DNA from: PRO6 sp035565775
Lineage (GTDB): Bacteria; Pseudomonadota; Alphaproteobacteria; Rhizobiales; Xanthobacteraceae
Reading direction: 5' to 3'
DNA length: 64,000 nucleotides
Assembly: GCA_035565775.1 (NCBI GenBank)
Contig: DATMRW010000008.1
Coordinates: 62,001 to 126,000, forward strand
Part shown: positions 20,486 through 28,666 of the stretch, piece by piece
Numbering within the stretch: position 1 is the first letter of the stretch
Layout: each line of letters opens with the position of its first letter
Translations under genes and position numbers: made by a program
The notes under the pieces: generated by a model
Seen by the model: the letters and a program-made list of their open reading frames with translations, nothing else
Database searches by the model: none
What the model was told of the DNA's origin: nothing

Positions 20486-21970
20486 TCAGATGCCGAGGCG
20501 TGCCTTGAGCAGGTCGTTCACGGCCTGCGGGTTGGCCTTGCCGCCGGACGCCTTCATCACCTGCCCGACGAACCAGCCGACCATGCTCGGCTTGGCCTTG
20601 GCCTGCTCGACCTTGTCCGGGTTGGCCGCGATCACGTCGTCCACCACCTTCTCGATGGCGCCCATATCCGTGACCTGCTTCATGCCGCGGCTTTCGACCA
20701 GCTCGCGCGGGTCCCCGCCTTCCTGCCAGACGATCTCGAACAGATCCTTGGCGATCTTGCCGGAGATCGTGCCCTCGCCGATCAGGTCGACGACGGCGCC
20801 GAGCTGCGCAGCCGAGACCGGCGACGATGCGATCGCCAAGCCTTCCTTGTTGAGGCGGCCGAACAGCTCGTTGATCACCCAGTTGGCGGCAAGCTTGCCG
20901 TCGCGTCCGCGGTCGGCAAGCCGCTCCAGCACGGCCTCGTAGAAGTCGGCGCTCTCGCGCTCGCTGACCAGCACGCTGGCGTCATAGGGCGTCAGGCCAA
21001 AATCCTGGATGAAACGCGCCTTCTTCTCGTCCGGCAACTCCGGCAGCGCGGCCTCCAGCTCGTCGACGAACGCCTGCGAGAACTCGAGCGGCAGCAGATC
21101 GGGGTCCGGGAAGTAGCGGTAGTCGTGCGCTTCTTCCTTGGAACGCATCGAGCGGGTTTCGCCCTTCACGGCGTCGAACAGGCGGGTCTCCTGATCAATG
21201 GTGCCGCCGTCTTCCAGAATGCCTATCTGGCGACGGGCCTCATATTCGATCGCCTGGCCGATGAAGCGGATCGAGTTGACGTTCTTGATCTCGCAGCGCG
21301 TGCCGAGGGGCTCGCCCGGGCGGCGCACCGAGACGTTCACGTCCGCGCGCAGGTTGCCCTTCTCCATGTCGCCGTCGCAGGTGCCGAGATAGCGCAGGAT
21401 GGTGCGCAGCTTGGTGACATAGGCGCGGGCCTGCTCCGAGGTTCGGATGTCAGGCTTGGAGACGATCTCCATCAGCGCAACGCCGGCGCGGTTGAGGTCG
21501 ACAAAGGACATCGACGGGTGCTGGTCGTGCAGCAGCTTGCCGGCGTCCTGCTCGAGATGAACGCGCTCGATACCGACCGAGATGCCCTCGCCGTCGCGCA
21601 GATCGACCGTCACCTCGCCCTCGCCCACGATGGGGGACTTGAACTGGCTGATCTGATAGCCCTGCGGCAGATCCGGGTAGAAGTAGTTTTTGCGGTCGAA
21701 GGTCGAGCGCAGATTGATCTTGGCGCGCAAGCCGAGCCCGGTCCGGATCGCCTGGCGCACGCATTCGTCATTGATCACCGGCAGCATGCCGGGCATGGCG
21801 GCGTCGACCAGCGACACGTGGCTGTTGGGATCGCCGCCGAAGGCGGTCGAAGCGCCCGAAAACAGCTTTGCGTTGGACGTGACCTGGGCGTGGATTTCCA
21901 AGCCGATCACAATTTCCCAATCGCCGGTTGCGCCTTTGATCAGGTGAGGATTTTTCACAGGTGCGTTCAT
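20486..21970 (-). CDS. gatB: Asp-tRNA(Asn)/Glu-tRNA(Gln) amidotransferase subunit B
   Basis: A 494-residue subunit that binds the mischarged tRNA, phosphorylates the acyl group and receives ammonia from GatA. Clear family segments: WEIVIGLEIHAQV near residue 18, LPVINDECV, FDRKNYFYPDLPQGYQISQ, HLEQDAGKL, DLNRAGVALMEIVSKPD, GNLRADVNVSVRRPG, RCEIKNVNS, EAHDYRYFPDPDLLPL, and the C-terminal YqeY-type tRNA-binding domain (about 350-494). The ATG at 21970 is taken; a longer open frame upstream is a shadow of the acyltransferase gene. gatA and gatC lie 2.7 and 4.5 kb upstream on the same strand. Confidence 0.97.
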   Translation of the reverse strand: MNAPVKNPHLIKGATGDWEIVIGLEIHAQVTSNAKLFSGASTAFGGDPNSHVSLVDAAMPGMLPVINDECVRQAIRTGLGLRAKINLRSTFDRKNYFYPDLPQGYQISQFKSPIVGEGEVTVDLRDGEGISVGIERVHLEQDAGKLLHDQHPSMSFVDLNRAGVALMEIVSKPDIRTSEQARAYVTKLRTILRYLGTCDGDMEKGNLRADVNVSVRRPGEPLGTRCEIKNVNSIRFIGQAIEYEARRQIGILEDGGTIDQETRLFDAVKGETRSMRSKEEAHDYRYFPDPDLLPLEFSQAFVDELEAALPELPDEKKARFIQDFGLTPYDASVLVSERESADFYEAVLERLADRGRDGKLAANWVINELFGRLNKEGLAIASSPVSAAQLGAVVDLIGEGTISGKIAKDLFEIVWQEGGDPRELVESRGMKQVTDMGAIEKVVDDVIAANPDKVEQAKAKPSMVGWFVGQVMKASGGKANPQAVNDLLKARLGI

Positions 21971-22032
21971 GGGGCGGGTTCTACAATGAAGTTGGGGGCG
22001 AGGAAAGCCCGGCACGGGCCGAGCGGTGCGGT

Positions 22033-23085
22033 TCAGGCATTTGCCGGCGCCGCTACGGAATTGGCACGCGGCAGGTAGCGGCGCAACCGCAGAATTGGCT
22101 GTTCGATCCAGCGATAGCTGAGAACTCCGGCGATATTGGCTGCAACCAGACAAACGGCAAGGAACACCGCCTCCACTGCCCAGCCATGGATGGGCAGCGC
22201 GGCGTAAACCCGGCCGATCGCGGACAGCACCAGCACATGCCCGAGATAGGTCGAATATGACGCATCGCCAAGCCTCTCCAGCTGCGGCAGTTTCGGCCAG
22301 CCGTGCCGACGCTCGACCACCGCGAGACCATAGACCACCAGCACGAACGGCAGGCCGAGCAGCAGGATCGAGGTCACGATCTCGCCATGGGCGACGCCCC
22401 AGCGGACGTAGAGCACGCCGCCGGCCAGCGCCAGCGCGATGCCCGCGAGCAGCGCGGTGCGGCCGAAGGCGAGCACCTTGCGGCGGATGAGCAGCCCCGC
22501 AACCGCGCCGAGCAGGAATTCGAAGGTCAGCGGGCTGAGGAGGAGACCAAGAACCGGCGAGGCCACCGGTTCCGGCAGGATCCAGGCTCCCGCCGCCAGA
22601 ACGGCGGCCCAGAGCGGCAGCGCGCAGCGAAGCGGGACGGCGAGCGCGATCAGAATGGCCAGCGCCAGATAGAAGTACATCTCGTGGATCAGCGTCCAGC
22701 CGACGGCGAGCAGCGGCGCGGCGGCATCGGGCCACAGCAGATAGGATTTGATGATCGACTGCGGTTGCCCGACCGAGGAGTTGACCATCGCCGGCGCGAC
22801 GAGAAACACCGCGAGCACCATGGTCGTATAGACCCAGTACACCGGATAGATGCGCAGCAGGCGCGCGGCAAGAAATCCGGTCCAGTTGCCGGGCCGGTAA
22901 GCGAACATCATCACGAAGCCCGAGATCACGAAGAAGAAGTGCACGCCGGACCAGCCGGCGAAGCGTAGCCATTCCGGCAGCAGCGTGTAGCCGTGAGCAT
23001 ATTTCTGCTCGATGGCGACGAGGTGGGACAATACCACCGCATTGGCGGCGAGCGCCCTGCAAACCTGAATGCTGGAGAACTTCAC
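22033..23085 (-). CDS. Membrane O-acyltransferase (acyltransferase 3 family)
   Basis: A 350-residue polytopic membrane protein of the OafA/ExoZ type, which acylates surface sugars. The opening (SIQVCRALAANAVVLSHL, GVHFFFVISGFVM) shows the conserved R-x-x-A-x-x-x-V-x-x-x-H pattern with the family histidine; some ten hydrophobic segments follow, with RLLRIYPVYW and, at the C-terminus, the LGDASYSTYLGH motif. The frame opens at TTG 23124, but GTG 23085 has a GGAAAGGGGG site and starts right before the conserved segment, so it is preferred. The acceptor is unknown; no polysaccharide cluster is nearby. Confidence 0.85.
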   Translation of the reverse strand: MKFSSIQVCRALAANAVVLSHLVAIEQKYAHGYTLLPEWLRFAGWSGVHFFFVISGFVMMFAYRPGNWTGFLAARLLRIYPVYWVYTTMVLAVFLVAPAMVNSSVGQPQSIIKSYLLWPDAAAPLLAVGWTLIHEMYFYLALAILIALAVPLRCALPLWAAVLAAGAWILPEPVASPVLGLLLSPLTFEFLLGAVAGLLIRRKVLAFGRTALLAGIALALAGGVLYVRWGVAHGEIVTSILLLGLPFVLVVYGLAVVERRHGWPKLPQLERLGDASYSTYLGHVLVLSAIGRVYAALPIHGWAVEAVFLAVCLVAANIAGVLSYRWIEQPILRLRRYLPRANSVAAPANA

Positions 23086-23169
23086 CCCCGCCCCCTTTCC
23101 GCGCAATGCTTGCGAGCCGATCAAGGCCCAGCCAAATCGCGCAGACAGTGAAGGCTGGCTTCAATCGAC

Positions 23170-24567
23170 CTACATGGTCTTCAAAAAGGCCTGCAGGGTC
23201 GGATTGGTACGCAGCGCATCACGGCCGGCAGCGATCACTTCATCGACCTGCTGTTGCGGCAGGTGAAAGCGGGTCGGCACGGCGTCGAGCCTCGCCCGGC
23301 GCGCATGATCGAACTGATCGAAGCTGATGCGGCCGATCATGAGCTTGACGTCGCGGCAATTCCAGTTCGGGCCGGCGCCGAGGCGGCTTCGTTCGGCGGC
23401 CGAGAGGCCACAGCGCCACCGGACCAGCGCGTTCTGCCAGTCCTGCATCGTGCTCTCGAATGCGGTGTAGCTTGCACCGACGCCGGCATCGATCGCGGTA
23501 TCGGCCACCGCCTGCACGAGATCCGTCCCCGTCGGCCCCTCCAGCGTCCGCACCCAGTCGCCGGCGACCCCTTTCTTCGCGTCGACGACAAGGAACAACG
23601 ACCGGCGCAGCGCCACCGCCTGCCGCGGCGTCATCGGCTCATATGGATGTTCCGCCGACTGCCGCGCGATGGTGAAGCCGGCGAGCCCGTAGTTGTCGAC
23701 CAGCCCGCCATCGAGCAGCTTCACGAACGGCACCTTGCCGTCGCGATAGCGGCTCGTGGCCTTGGCGAAAGCGCTCAGCATCGGCGGCGCATTGGGATTG
23801 TCGCGCGCCTTCACGATCCATTTCGGCAGCGGCTGGGTGCAGTTATCCGGATAGGCCTTGATCACCACCGGCGCGAAGGCGACCGGAATCGCGGCGGACG
23901 CCGCGACCGCATCGGCGATCGGATAGTCGGCCAGATTGCTGCAAAGCGCCGTGAAGGAAGTCGCGCCGAACACGAAGGGCGTGCGATTGTAGATGTCGGA
24001 TGCGTTGATCCAGATCCGCGGCCGCCGGTTGACGCGGAGCGAGCCGAAGGTCGCGCCGTGGAAAAGATTGGCGTCGAGCCAGCGCGGCAGGCCACGCGAG
24101 TCGTTGACGCCGCCCGCCACCGCGCGCGACAGCGTCGCCAGCGTCAGGCTGGTTTCCAGCCCCTCTTCGGCATTACGCAGCAGAAACTTTTCACGGAAAT
24201 TGTCGAGCGCCGCCTCGCGGTGCAGCCCGTAATAAGCCGCAGTGACCGAGCCGCCGGAAACGCCGGAAACGAAATCGACCCGGTTCAGCAGCGAGGCACT
24301 GCCGCTCCGCAGCGGGATCTGCTGCATCTCCTTCAGCACGCCGAACGAGAAGGCCGCGGCCCTCGTGCCGCCGCCCGAGAACGCCAGCCCGACCATCACG
24401 CCATCGGGCGTCGTCGGAATCTCCTCGCCCACCGGAATCGCCGACGATATCGGGCCGCTGATCGGCGCGTTCACCGGCTCGTTGTGAATGACGGACGCGC
24501 ACGATGCAGTGAGGGTACCCGCGAGCAGGACAGCGATCAAATTACGAACATCACGCGTTTTTTGCAT
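23170..24567 (-). CDS. Patatin-like phospholipase lipoprotein
   Basis: A 465-residue patatin-family serine hydrolase. Residues 8-23 form a lipoprotein signal (LIAVLLAGTLTASC, Cys23). The oxyanion loop GGGTRA is at 65-70, the nucleophile elbow GVSGGS at 102-107 (Ser104) and the catalytic aspartate in DGGLVDNYG at about 325. It should hydrolyse phospholipids or esters at the cell envelope. The ATG at 24567 starts just before the signal peptide; the longer frame from 24648 crosses a run of ten cytosines. It lies between gatA and the acyltransferase on the same strand but with no sign of a shared role. Confidence 0.88.
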   Translation of the reverse strand: MQKTRDVRNLIAVLLAGTLTASCASVIHNEPVNAPISGPISSAIPVGEEIPTTPDGVMVGLAFSGGGTRAAAFSFGVLKEMQQIPLRSGSASLLNRVDFVSGVSGGSVTAAYYGLHREAALDNFREKFLLRNAEEGLETSLTLATLSRAVAGGVNDSRGLPRWLDANLFHGATFGSLRVNRRPRIWINASDIYNRTPFVFGATSFTALCSNLADYPIADAVAASAAIPVAFAPVVIKAYPDNCTQPLPKWIVKARDNPNAPPMLSAFAKATSRYRDGKVPFVKLLDGGLVDNYGLAGFTIARQSAEHPYEPMTPRQAVALRRSLFLVVDAKKGVAGDWVRTLEGPTGTDLVQAVADTAIDAGVGASYTAFESTMQDWQNALVRWRCGLSAAERSRLGAGPNWNCRDVKLMIGRISFDQFDHARRARLDAVPTRFHLPQQQVDEVIAAGRDALRTNPTLQAFLKTM

Positions 24568-24629
24568 CACACGTCCGCTGCCTGCCGCCATGGCCGACGG
24601 TTCTCCCATCAGCCGACTGATTGGATTAT

Positions 24630-24639
24630 CCCCCCCCCC
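24630..24639. repeat. Ten-cytosine homopolymer tract upstream of the patatin gene
   Basis: An uninterrupted run of ten C on the plus strand, 63 bases before the patatin start codon and about 36 bases past the gatA stop. Such runs slip in replication; here it would shift spacing in the promoter or leader. Confidence 0.9.
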
Positions 24640-24675
24640 GATCGGCATGAGTTGATCATGCCGTCCGAAAGCCCC

Positions 24676-26151
24676 TTACCACCAGCGCGGAGCGACCATG
24701 CGCCCGGCCGCCTGCTCGATCACCTCGCCGAGGGAGAACAGCGTCTCTTCCTCGAACGGGCGACCGATGAGCTGCAGACCCAGCGGCAGTCCCTGCGAGT
24801 TCTGCCCCGCGGGAACGGCCAGGCCCGGCAGGCCGGCCATGTTCACCGTCACGGTGAAGATGTCGTTGAGGAACATCTTGACCGGATCTTCGCCTACGTT
24901 CTCGCCGATGCCAAATGCGGCGGACGGCGTCGCCGGCGTCAGGATCGCCTGCACGCCCTGGGCAAACACGTTGTCGAAGTCCTGCTTGATCAGCGTGCGG
25001 ACCTTCTGCGCGCGGACGTAGTAGGCATCGTAATAGCCCGCCGACAGCACATAGGTGCCGATCATGACGCGACGCTGCACCTCGGCGCCGAAACCGGCCG
25101 CGCGGGTGTTCTCGTACATCTCGACGATGTTGCGGCCCGGTTCGCGAACGCCGTAGCGCACGCCGTCATAGCGCGCGAGGTTCGACGACGCCTCCGCCGG
25201 CGCGACGATGTAATACACCGGCAAGGCGTGCCGGGTGTGCGGCAGCGACACTTCGACGAGCTCCGCGCCCGCGGCCTTCAGCCACTCGGCACCCTGCCCC
25301 CAAAGCTTCTCGATCTCCGCCGGCATGCCCTCGACGCGGTATTCCTTCGGAATGCCGATCTTCATGCCCTTGACCGACTTGCCGAGCGCCGCCTCGTAGT
25401 TCGGCACCGGCGCATCGACCGAAGTCGAATCCTTCGGATCGTAGCCCGCCATCGAGCGCATCAGGATCGCGGTATCGCGCACGGTCTTGCCGATCGGGCC
25501 GGCCTGATCGAGCGAGGACGCGAAGGCGACGATGCCCCAGCGCGAGCAGCGGCCGTAGGTCGGCTTCATGCCGACCGTGCCGGTGAAGGCGGCGGGCTGG
25601 CGGATCGAGCCGCCGGTATCGGTCGCGGTCGCGGCAAGGCAGAGATTGGCCGCCACCGCCGCTGCCGAGCCGCCGGACGAGCCGCCCGGCACCAGCTTGG
25701 CGTCAGAGCCGGCGCGCCGCCACGGATTGACCACCGGGCCGAAATACGAGGTCTCGTTCGACGAGCCCATCGCGAATTCGTCGTTGTTCAGCTTGCCGAG
25801 CATTACCGCACCGTCACGCCACAGCTTTTCGGTGACGGTCGATTCATAGGTCGGCACAAAATTGCTCAAAATCTTCGAGCAGGCGGTCGTCTTCACGCCC
25901 TTGGTCGCGAACAGGTCCTTGACGCCGAGCGGAATGCCGGCGAGCGGCCCGGCGGTGCCGGCCGCGATCTGCGCGTCGGCGGCCTTGGCCATGGCGCGGG
26001 CCTCGTCCGGCGTTTCGGTGACATAGGCGTTGAGGGCACGCGCTTCCTCGATGGCCACGAGGTGGGCATCGACCAGTTCAAGCGCGGTGAAGGATTTGGC
26101 CGCAAGCCCGTCCCGGGCGTCGGCAAGCGTCAGCGTGGTCAGATCAGTCAT
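24676..26151 (-). CDS. gatA: Asp-tRNA(Asn)/Glu-tRNA(Gln) amidotransferase subunit A
   Basis: A 491-residue amidase that releases ammonia from glutamine for transamidation on tRNA. The amidase signature is complete: catalytic lysine in GIPLGVKDLF, the SSGGSAAAVAA loop with the cis-serine, and the nucleophile serine in ATDTGGSIRQPAAF. The C-terminal segments DIFTVTVNMAGLPGLAVPAG and PLGLQLIG are typical. It overlaps the stop of a small upstream gene by four bases, and gatC lies just before that, giving the order gatC, small gene, gatA, then patatin and gatB on one strand. Confidence 0.97.
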   Translation of the reverse strand: MTDLTTLTLADARDGLAAKSFTALELVDAHLVAIEEARALNAYVTETPDEARAMAKAADAQIAAGTAGPLAGIPLGVKDLFATKGVKTTACSKILSNFVPTYESTVTEKLWRDGAVMLGKLNNDEFAMGSSNETSYFGPVVNPWRRAGSDAKLVPGGSSGGSAAAVAANLCLAATATDTGGSIRQPAAFTGTVGMKPTYGRCSRWGIVAFASSLDQAGPIGKTVRDTAILMRSMAGYDPKDSTSVDAPVPNYEAALGKSVKGMKIGIPKEYRVEGMPAEIEKLWGQGAEWLKAAGAELVEVSLPHTRHALPVYYIVAPAEASSNLARYDGVRYGVREPGRNIVEMYENTRAAGFGAEVQRRVMIGTYVLSAGYYDAYYVRAQKVRTLIKQDFDNVFAQGVQAILTPATPSAAFGIGENVGEDPVKMFLNDIFTVTVNMAGLPGLAVPAGQNSQGLPLGLQLIGRPFEEETLFSLGEVIEQAAGRMVAPRWW

Positions 26152-26387
26152 TCGTCAACCGGGTCGCATGAGAACGGAGAGCGCACCGCGCGCAAGGCAC
26201 TAGCGGAAACGCCGGGCGTGTGAGTGGAGAGCGTCGTATCGGCGGCGGGGCGCATCGCGGCTTCCAGCTTGTCTAGAAGTGCGTCCATTGCCTTGTCCGG
26301 GTCGGTGGTCTGGCCCTGACGCTCCATCTCGTCGAGATAGGCCATATAGGCTTGGTAGGCAGTATCGTCTTCACAGAGCAGACACAT
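26148..26387 (-). CDS. Small hypothetical protein between gatC and gatA
   Basis: A 79-residue acidic protein with CLLC at residues 2-5, an AYMAYLDEME helix and a DPDKAMDALLDKLE helix. Overlap of its stop with the gatA start (ATGA) and position in the gatC-gatA unit support it. The CxxC could bind a metal. No family recognised. Confidence 0.65.
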   Translation of the reverse strand: MCLLCEDDTAYQAYMAYLDEMERQGQTTDPDKAMDALLDKLEAAMRPAADTTLSTHTPGVSASALRAVRSPFSCDPVDE

Positions 26388-26444
26388 GACAAGCTCCTCG
26401 GCGGACGCTGTTCCGGCAACCCGCCTGGGTTCGCCGCTGGTGCA

Positions 26445-26732
26445 TCACTCGACGACTTTCGGCACCAGAAAGAAATTGTCCTCGGCGGCGGGCGCATTGG
26501 CCATGACGGCCTCGACAATGTCGCCATCGGTGATCACGTCGGCGCGGCGGTGCATCGCCATCGGCGCAACAGAGGTCATCGGCTCGACGCCATCGACATT
26601 GACATCGATCAGTTGCTCGACGAAGGCCAGCACGGCGTTGATCTCACCCTGAAGATGAGGAACTTGCTCGTCTTTCACCGCGATACGGGCGAGGTGCGCG
26701 ATACGGCGTGTGGTGTCGGCATCAACTGACAT
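26445..26732 (-). CDS. gatC: Asp-tRNA(Asn)/Glu-tRNA(Gln) amidotransferase subunit C
   Basis: A 95-residue subunit that wraps around and stabilises the GatA-GatB interface. Family features: RIAHLARIAVKDEQV at residues 10-24, LAFVEQLIDVNVDGVEPM, and the C-terminal DNFFLVPKVVE. The start at 26732 gives the family's usual length; the longer frame upstream adds 37 unrelated residues. Confidence 0.95.
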   Translation of the reverse strand: MSVDADTTRRIAHLARIAVKDEQVPHLQGEINAVLAFVEQLIDVNVDGVEPMTSVAPMAMHRRADVITDGDIVEAVMANAPAAEDNFFLVPKVVE

Positions 26733-26868
26733 ATTCAAATGGCTCCGCAGGCAGGTCGGCCTTTTTCCGCCCGCCGTATAACAGGTTTGGCTTTCGTGCC
26801 GCAACCGCCCGGCCGGGTGCCATCCCGTCCGCGAGGCCCGCAAAGCGGCGCGAAAGGCCGCTATTCCC

Positions 26869-27945
26869 TCATCCGGCGAGCTGGCCGATGCGATGCAGCG
26901 CCGCCTGCGCCAGCGCCCGGGTCAGCTCGGTCGCCGGCATCTCGCGGGCGAGCGCCGCCGCCTGCCCCGACCAGACATTGCTGAAATCAAGCTTTCCGGC
27001 CTTCTCCGCCGCCGTTTTCAGCGGCCCGAAGGCCGCCGAGGCATGGGGGAACCCGGGCGAATTCGCGGTCATCGGCCCGAGTTCCCGCATTGCGCGATTG
27101 ATCACCCCGCGGGCCGGGCGTCCGGTCATGACATTGGTGATGGTGGTCGAATGGTCGCCCGCCGCCGCGAGGCCTGCCCGGTAGAGCGGGCTGATCTTCG
27201 ATTCGGGGCAGCGCAGATACGCGGTTCCGATCTGGACCGCCGAGGCGCCGAGCGCCAGCGCCGCCGCCACGCCGCGCCCGTCGGCGATGCCGCCTGCTGC
27301 GATCACCGGCACGCGCACCGCGTCCACCACCTGCGGCACCAGCGCAAAGGTGCCCGGCTGGGTCGCAATGTTGTCGGTCAAAAACATGCTGCGATGGCCG
27401 CCGGCCTCCGCGCCCTGGGCGATGATCGCATCGACGCCGCGCGCCTCCAGCCACTGGGCCTCTTCGACGATCGTCGCGCAGCCGACGATCTTGGTCCCGG
27501 TCGCCCTCACCCGCTTGAGCAGGCCGGGCTCCGGCAGGCCGAAGTGGAAGCTGACGACTTCGGGCCTCAGCTCCTCGACCACCTCGCACATCGCCGCATC
27601 GAACGGGGCGCGCGCCGCCGCCGGGACCGGCATCGCCGGATCAAGCCCGTGGGCCTTGTAGTACGGCGCCAGTTGTGTCCGCCACGCGGCAACCTTGCCG
27701 GGGTCCGCAGCGCTTGCGGCGTGAGCGAAGAAGTTCAGCGATACCGGAGCCTTGACCTCAGAACGGATGAGATTGATCTGGTCGCGCGCCTGATCCGGCG
27801 ACAGCATCGCGCAGGGCAGCGAGCCGAGCGCCCCGCCCTTTGCGGCGGCGATCACGAGTTCGGCATCCATCGCTCCAGCCATGGGAGCCTGAATGATCGG
27901 CACTTCGATGTTGAAGAGGTCCAGCAATCTGCGGTCCGGCCACAT
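26869..27945 (-). CDS. Nitronate monooxygenase
   Basis: A 358-residue FMN enzyme of the 2-nitropropane dioxygenase family, which oxidises nitronates such as propionate 3-nitronate. A TIM barrel is visible: IIQAPMAGAMDAELVIAAA, LNFFAHA, VVSFHFGLP, ARGVDAIIAQGAEAGGHRS with the catalytic histidine, PVIAAGGIADGRGVAAALAL and QIGTAYLRCPES. The ATG at 27945 begins just before the first barrel strand; ATG 27978 is an alternative adding 11 residues. It stands alone, divergent from ruvX. Confidence 0.9.
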   Translation of the reverse strand: MWPDRRLLDLFNIEVPIIQAPMAGAMDAELVIAAAKGGALGSLPCAMLSPDQARDQINLIRSEVKAPVSLNFFAHAASAADPGKVAAWRTQLAPYYKAHGLDPAMPVPAAARAPFDAAMCEVVEELRPEVVSFHFGLPEPGLLKRVRATGTKIVGCATIVEEAQWLEARGVDAIIAQGAEAGGHRSMFLTDNIATQPGTFALVPQVVDAVRVPVIAAGGIADGRGVAAALALGASAVQIGTAYLRCPESKISPLYRAGLAAAGDHSTTITNVMTGRPARGVINRAMRELGPMTANSPGFPHASAAFGPLKTAAEKAGKLDFSNVWSGQAAALAREMPATELTRALAQAALHRIGQLAG

Positions 27946-28180
27946 ATTTTTTTCTTTCCCCGGTTTGACGGCCGCCATGGTGCGGTTTGACCCGCATTCA
28001 CGATGGAGCGTTAGAAAGATCCGCGCGCCGGCGCAGGTTCCGTCGCGCGCACGCAAGCGTATCACATCACCATGACGGTGATAGCCAAATGACGCCGCTG
28101 CAGCAACTCACGCCCGCGCCACCGCGCAAAAAGCCAGATACCGCTTTGCGCTCGCCGCGCCCGGCGTGATAAGCGGGGCG

Positions 28181-28666
28181 ATGCCTGCACCTGTTCTCCC
28201 CCTCACCGACGCCGCTTCCGTCTGGCCCGCGCGCGGTGCGCTGATCGGCCTCGACCTCGGCACCAAGACCATCGGCGTCGCCGTGTCCGACCCGGATCGC
28301 CGGATCGCCACCGGCGTCACCACCGTCGCCCGCAAGGCCTTCACCGCCGACGCGGGGCGACTGATCGCGATCGCGGCAGAGCGCAGCGCGGTCGGCTTCG
28401 TCCTCGGCCTGCCGGTCAACATGGACGGCAGCGAAGGACCGCGCGCGCAGTCGACCCGCGCGTTCGCGCGCAATTTCTCGCGCCTCACCGAATTGCCGAT
28501 CGGCCTGTGGGACGAGCGGCTGTCCACCGCCGCCGTCGAGCGCGAACTGATCGCGGCCGATGTCAGCCGCGCGCGGCGCGCAAAAGTCATCGACGAGCAC
28601 GCGGCGATCTTCATCCTCCAGGGCGCGCTCGACCGCCTCGCCGTGTTGCGTAACGCCGCGCGCTGA
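28181..28666 (+). CDS. ruvX: Putative pre-16S rRNA nuclease / Holliday junction resolvase-like RuvX (YqgF)
   Basis: A 161-residue RNase H-fold protein, known in bacteria for 5' maturation of 16S rRNA. The first acidic residue is in GLDLGTKTIGVAVSD, then VLGLPVNMDGSEGPRA, WDERLSTAAVERELI and a C-terminal acidic residue in DEHAAIFILQGALD. ATG 28181 is chosen over an in-frame codon at 28166. The stop is adjacent to the end of the convergent dehydrogenase gene. Confidence 0.93.
   Translation: MPAPVLPLTDAASVWPARGALIGLDLGTKTIGVAVSDPDRRIATGVTTVARKAFTADAGRLIAIAAERSAVGFVLGLPVNMDGSEGPRAQSTRAFARNFSRLTELPIGLWDERLSTAAVERELIAADVSRARRAKVIDEHAAIFILQGALDRLAVLRNAAR

Noticed and set aside
21971..23164. Long N-terminal extension of GatB to 892 residues
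   Set aside because: The added part is a frame shadow of the acyltransferase gene; GatB homologues start at the ATG at 21970.
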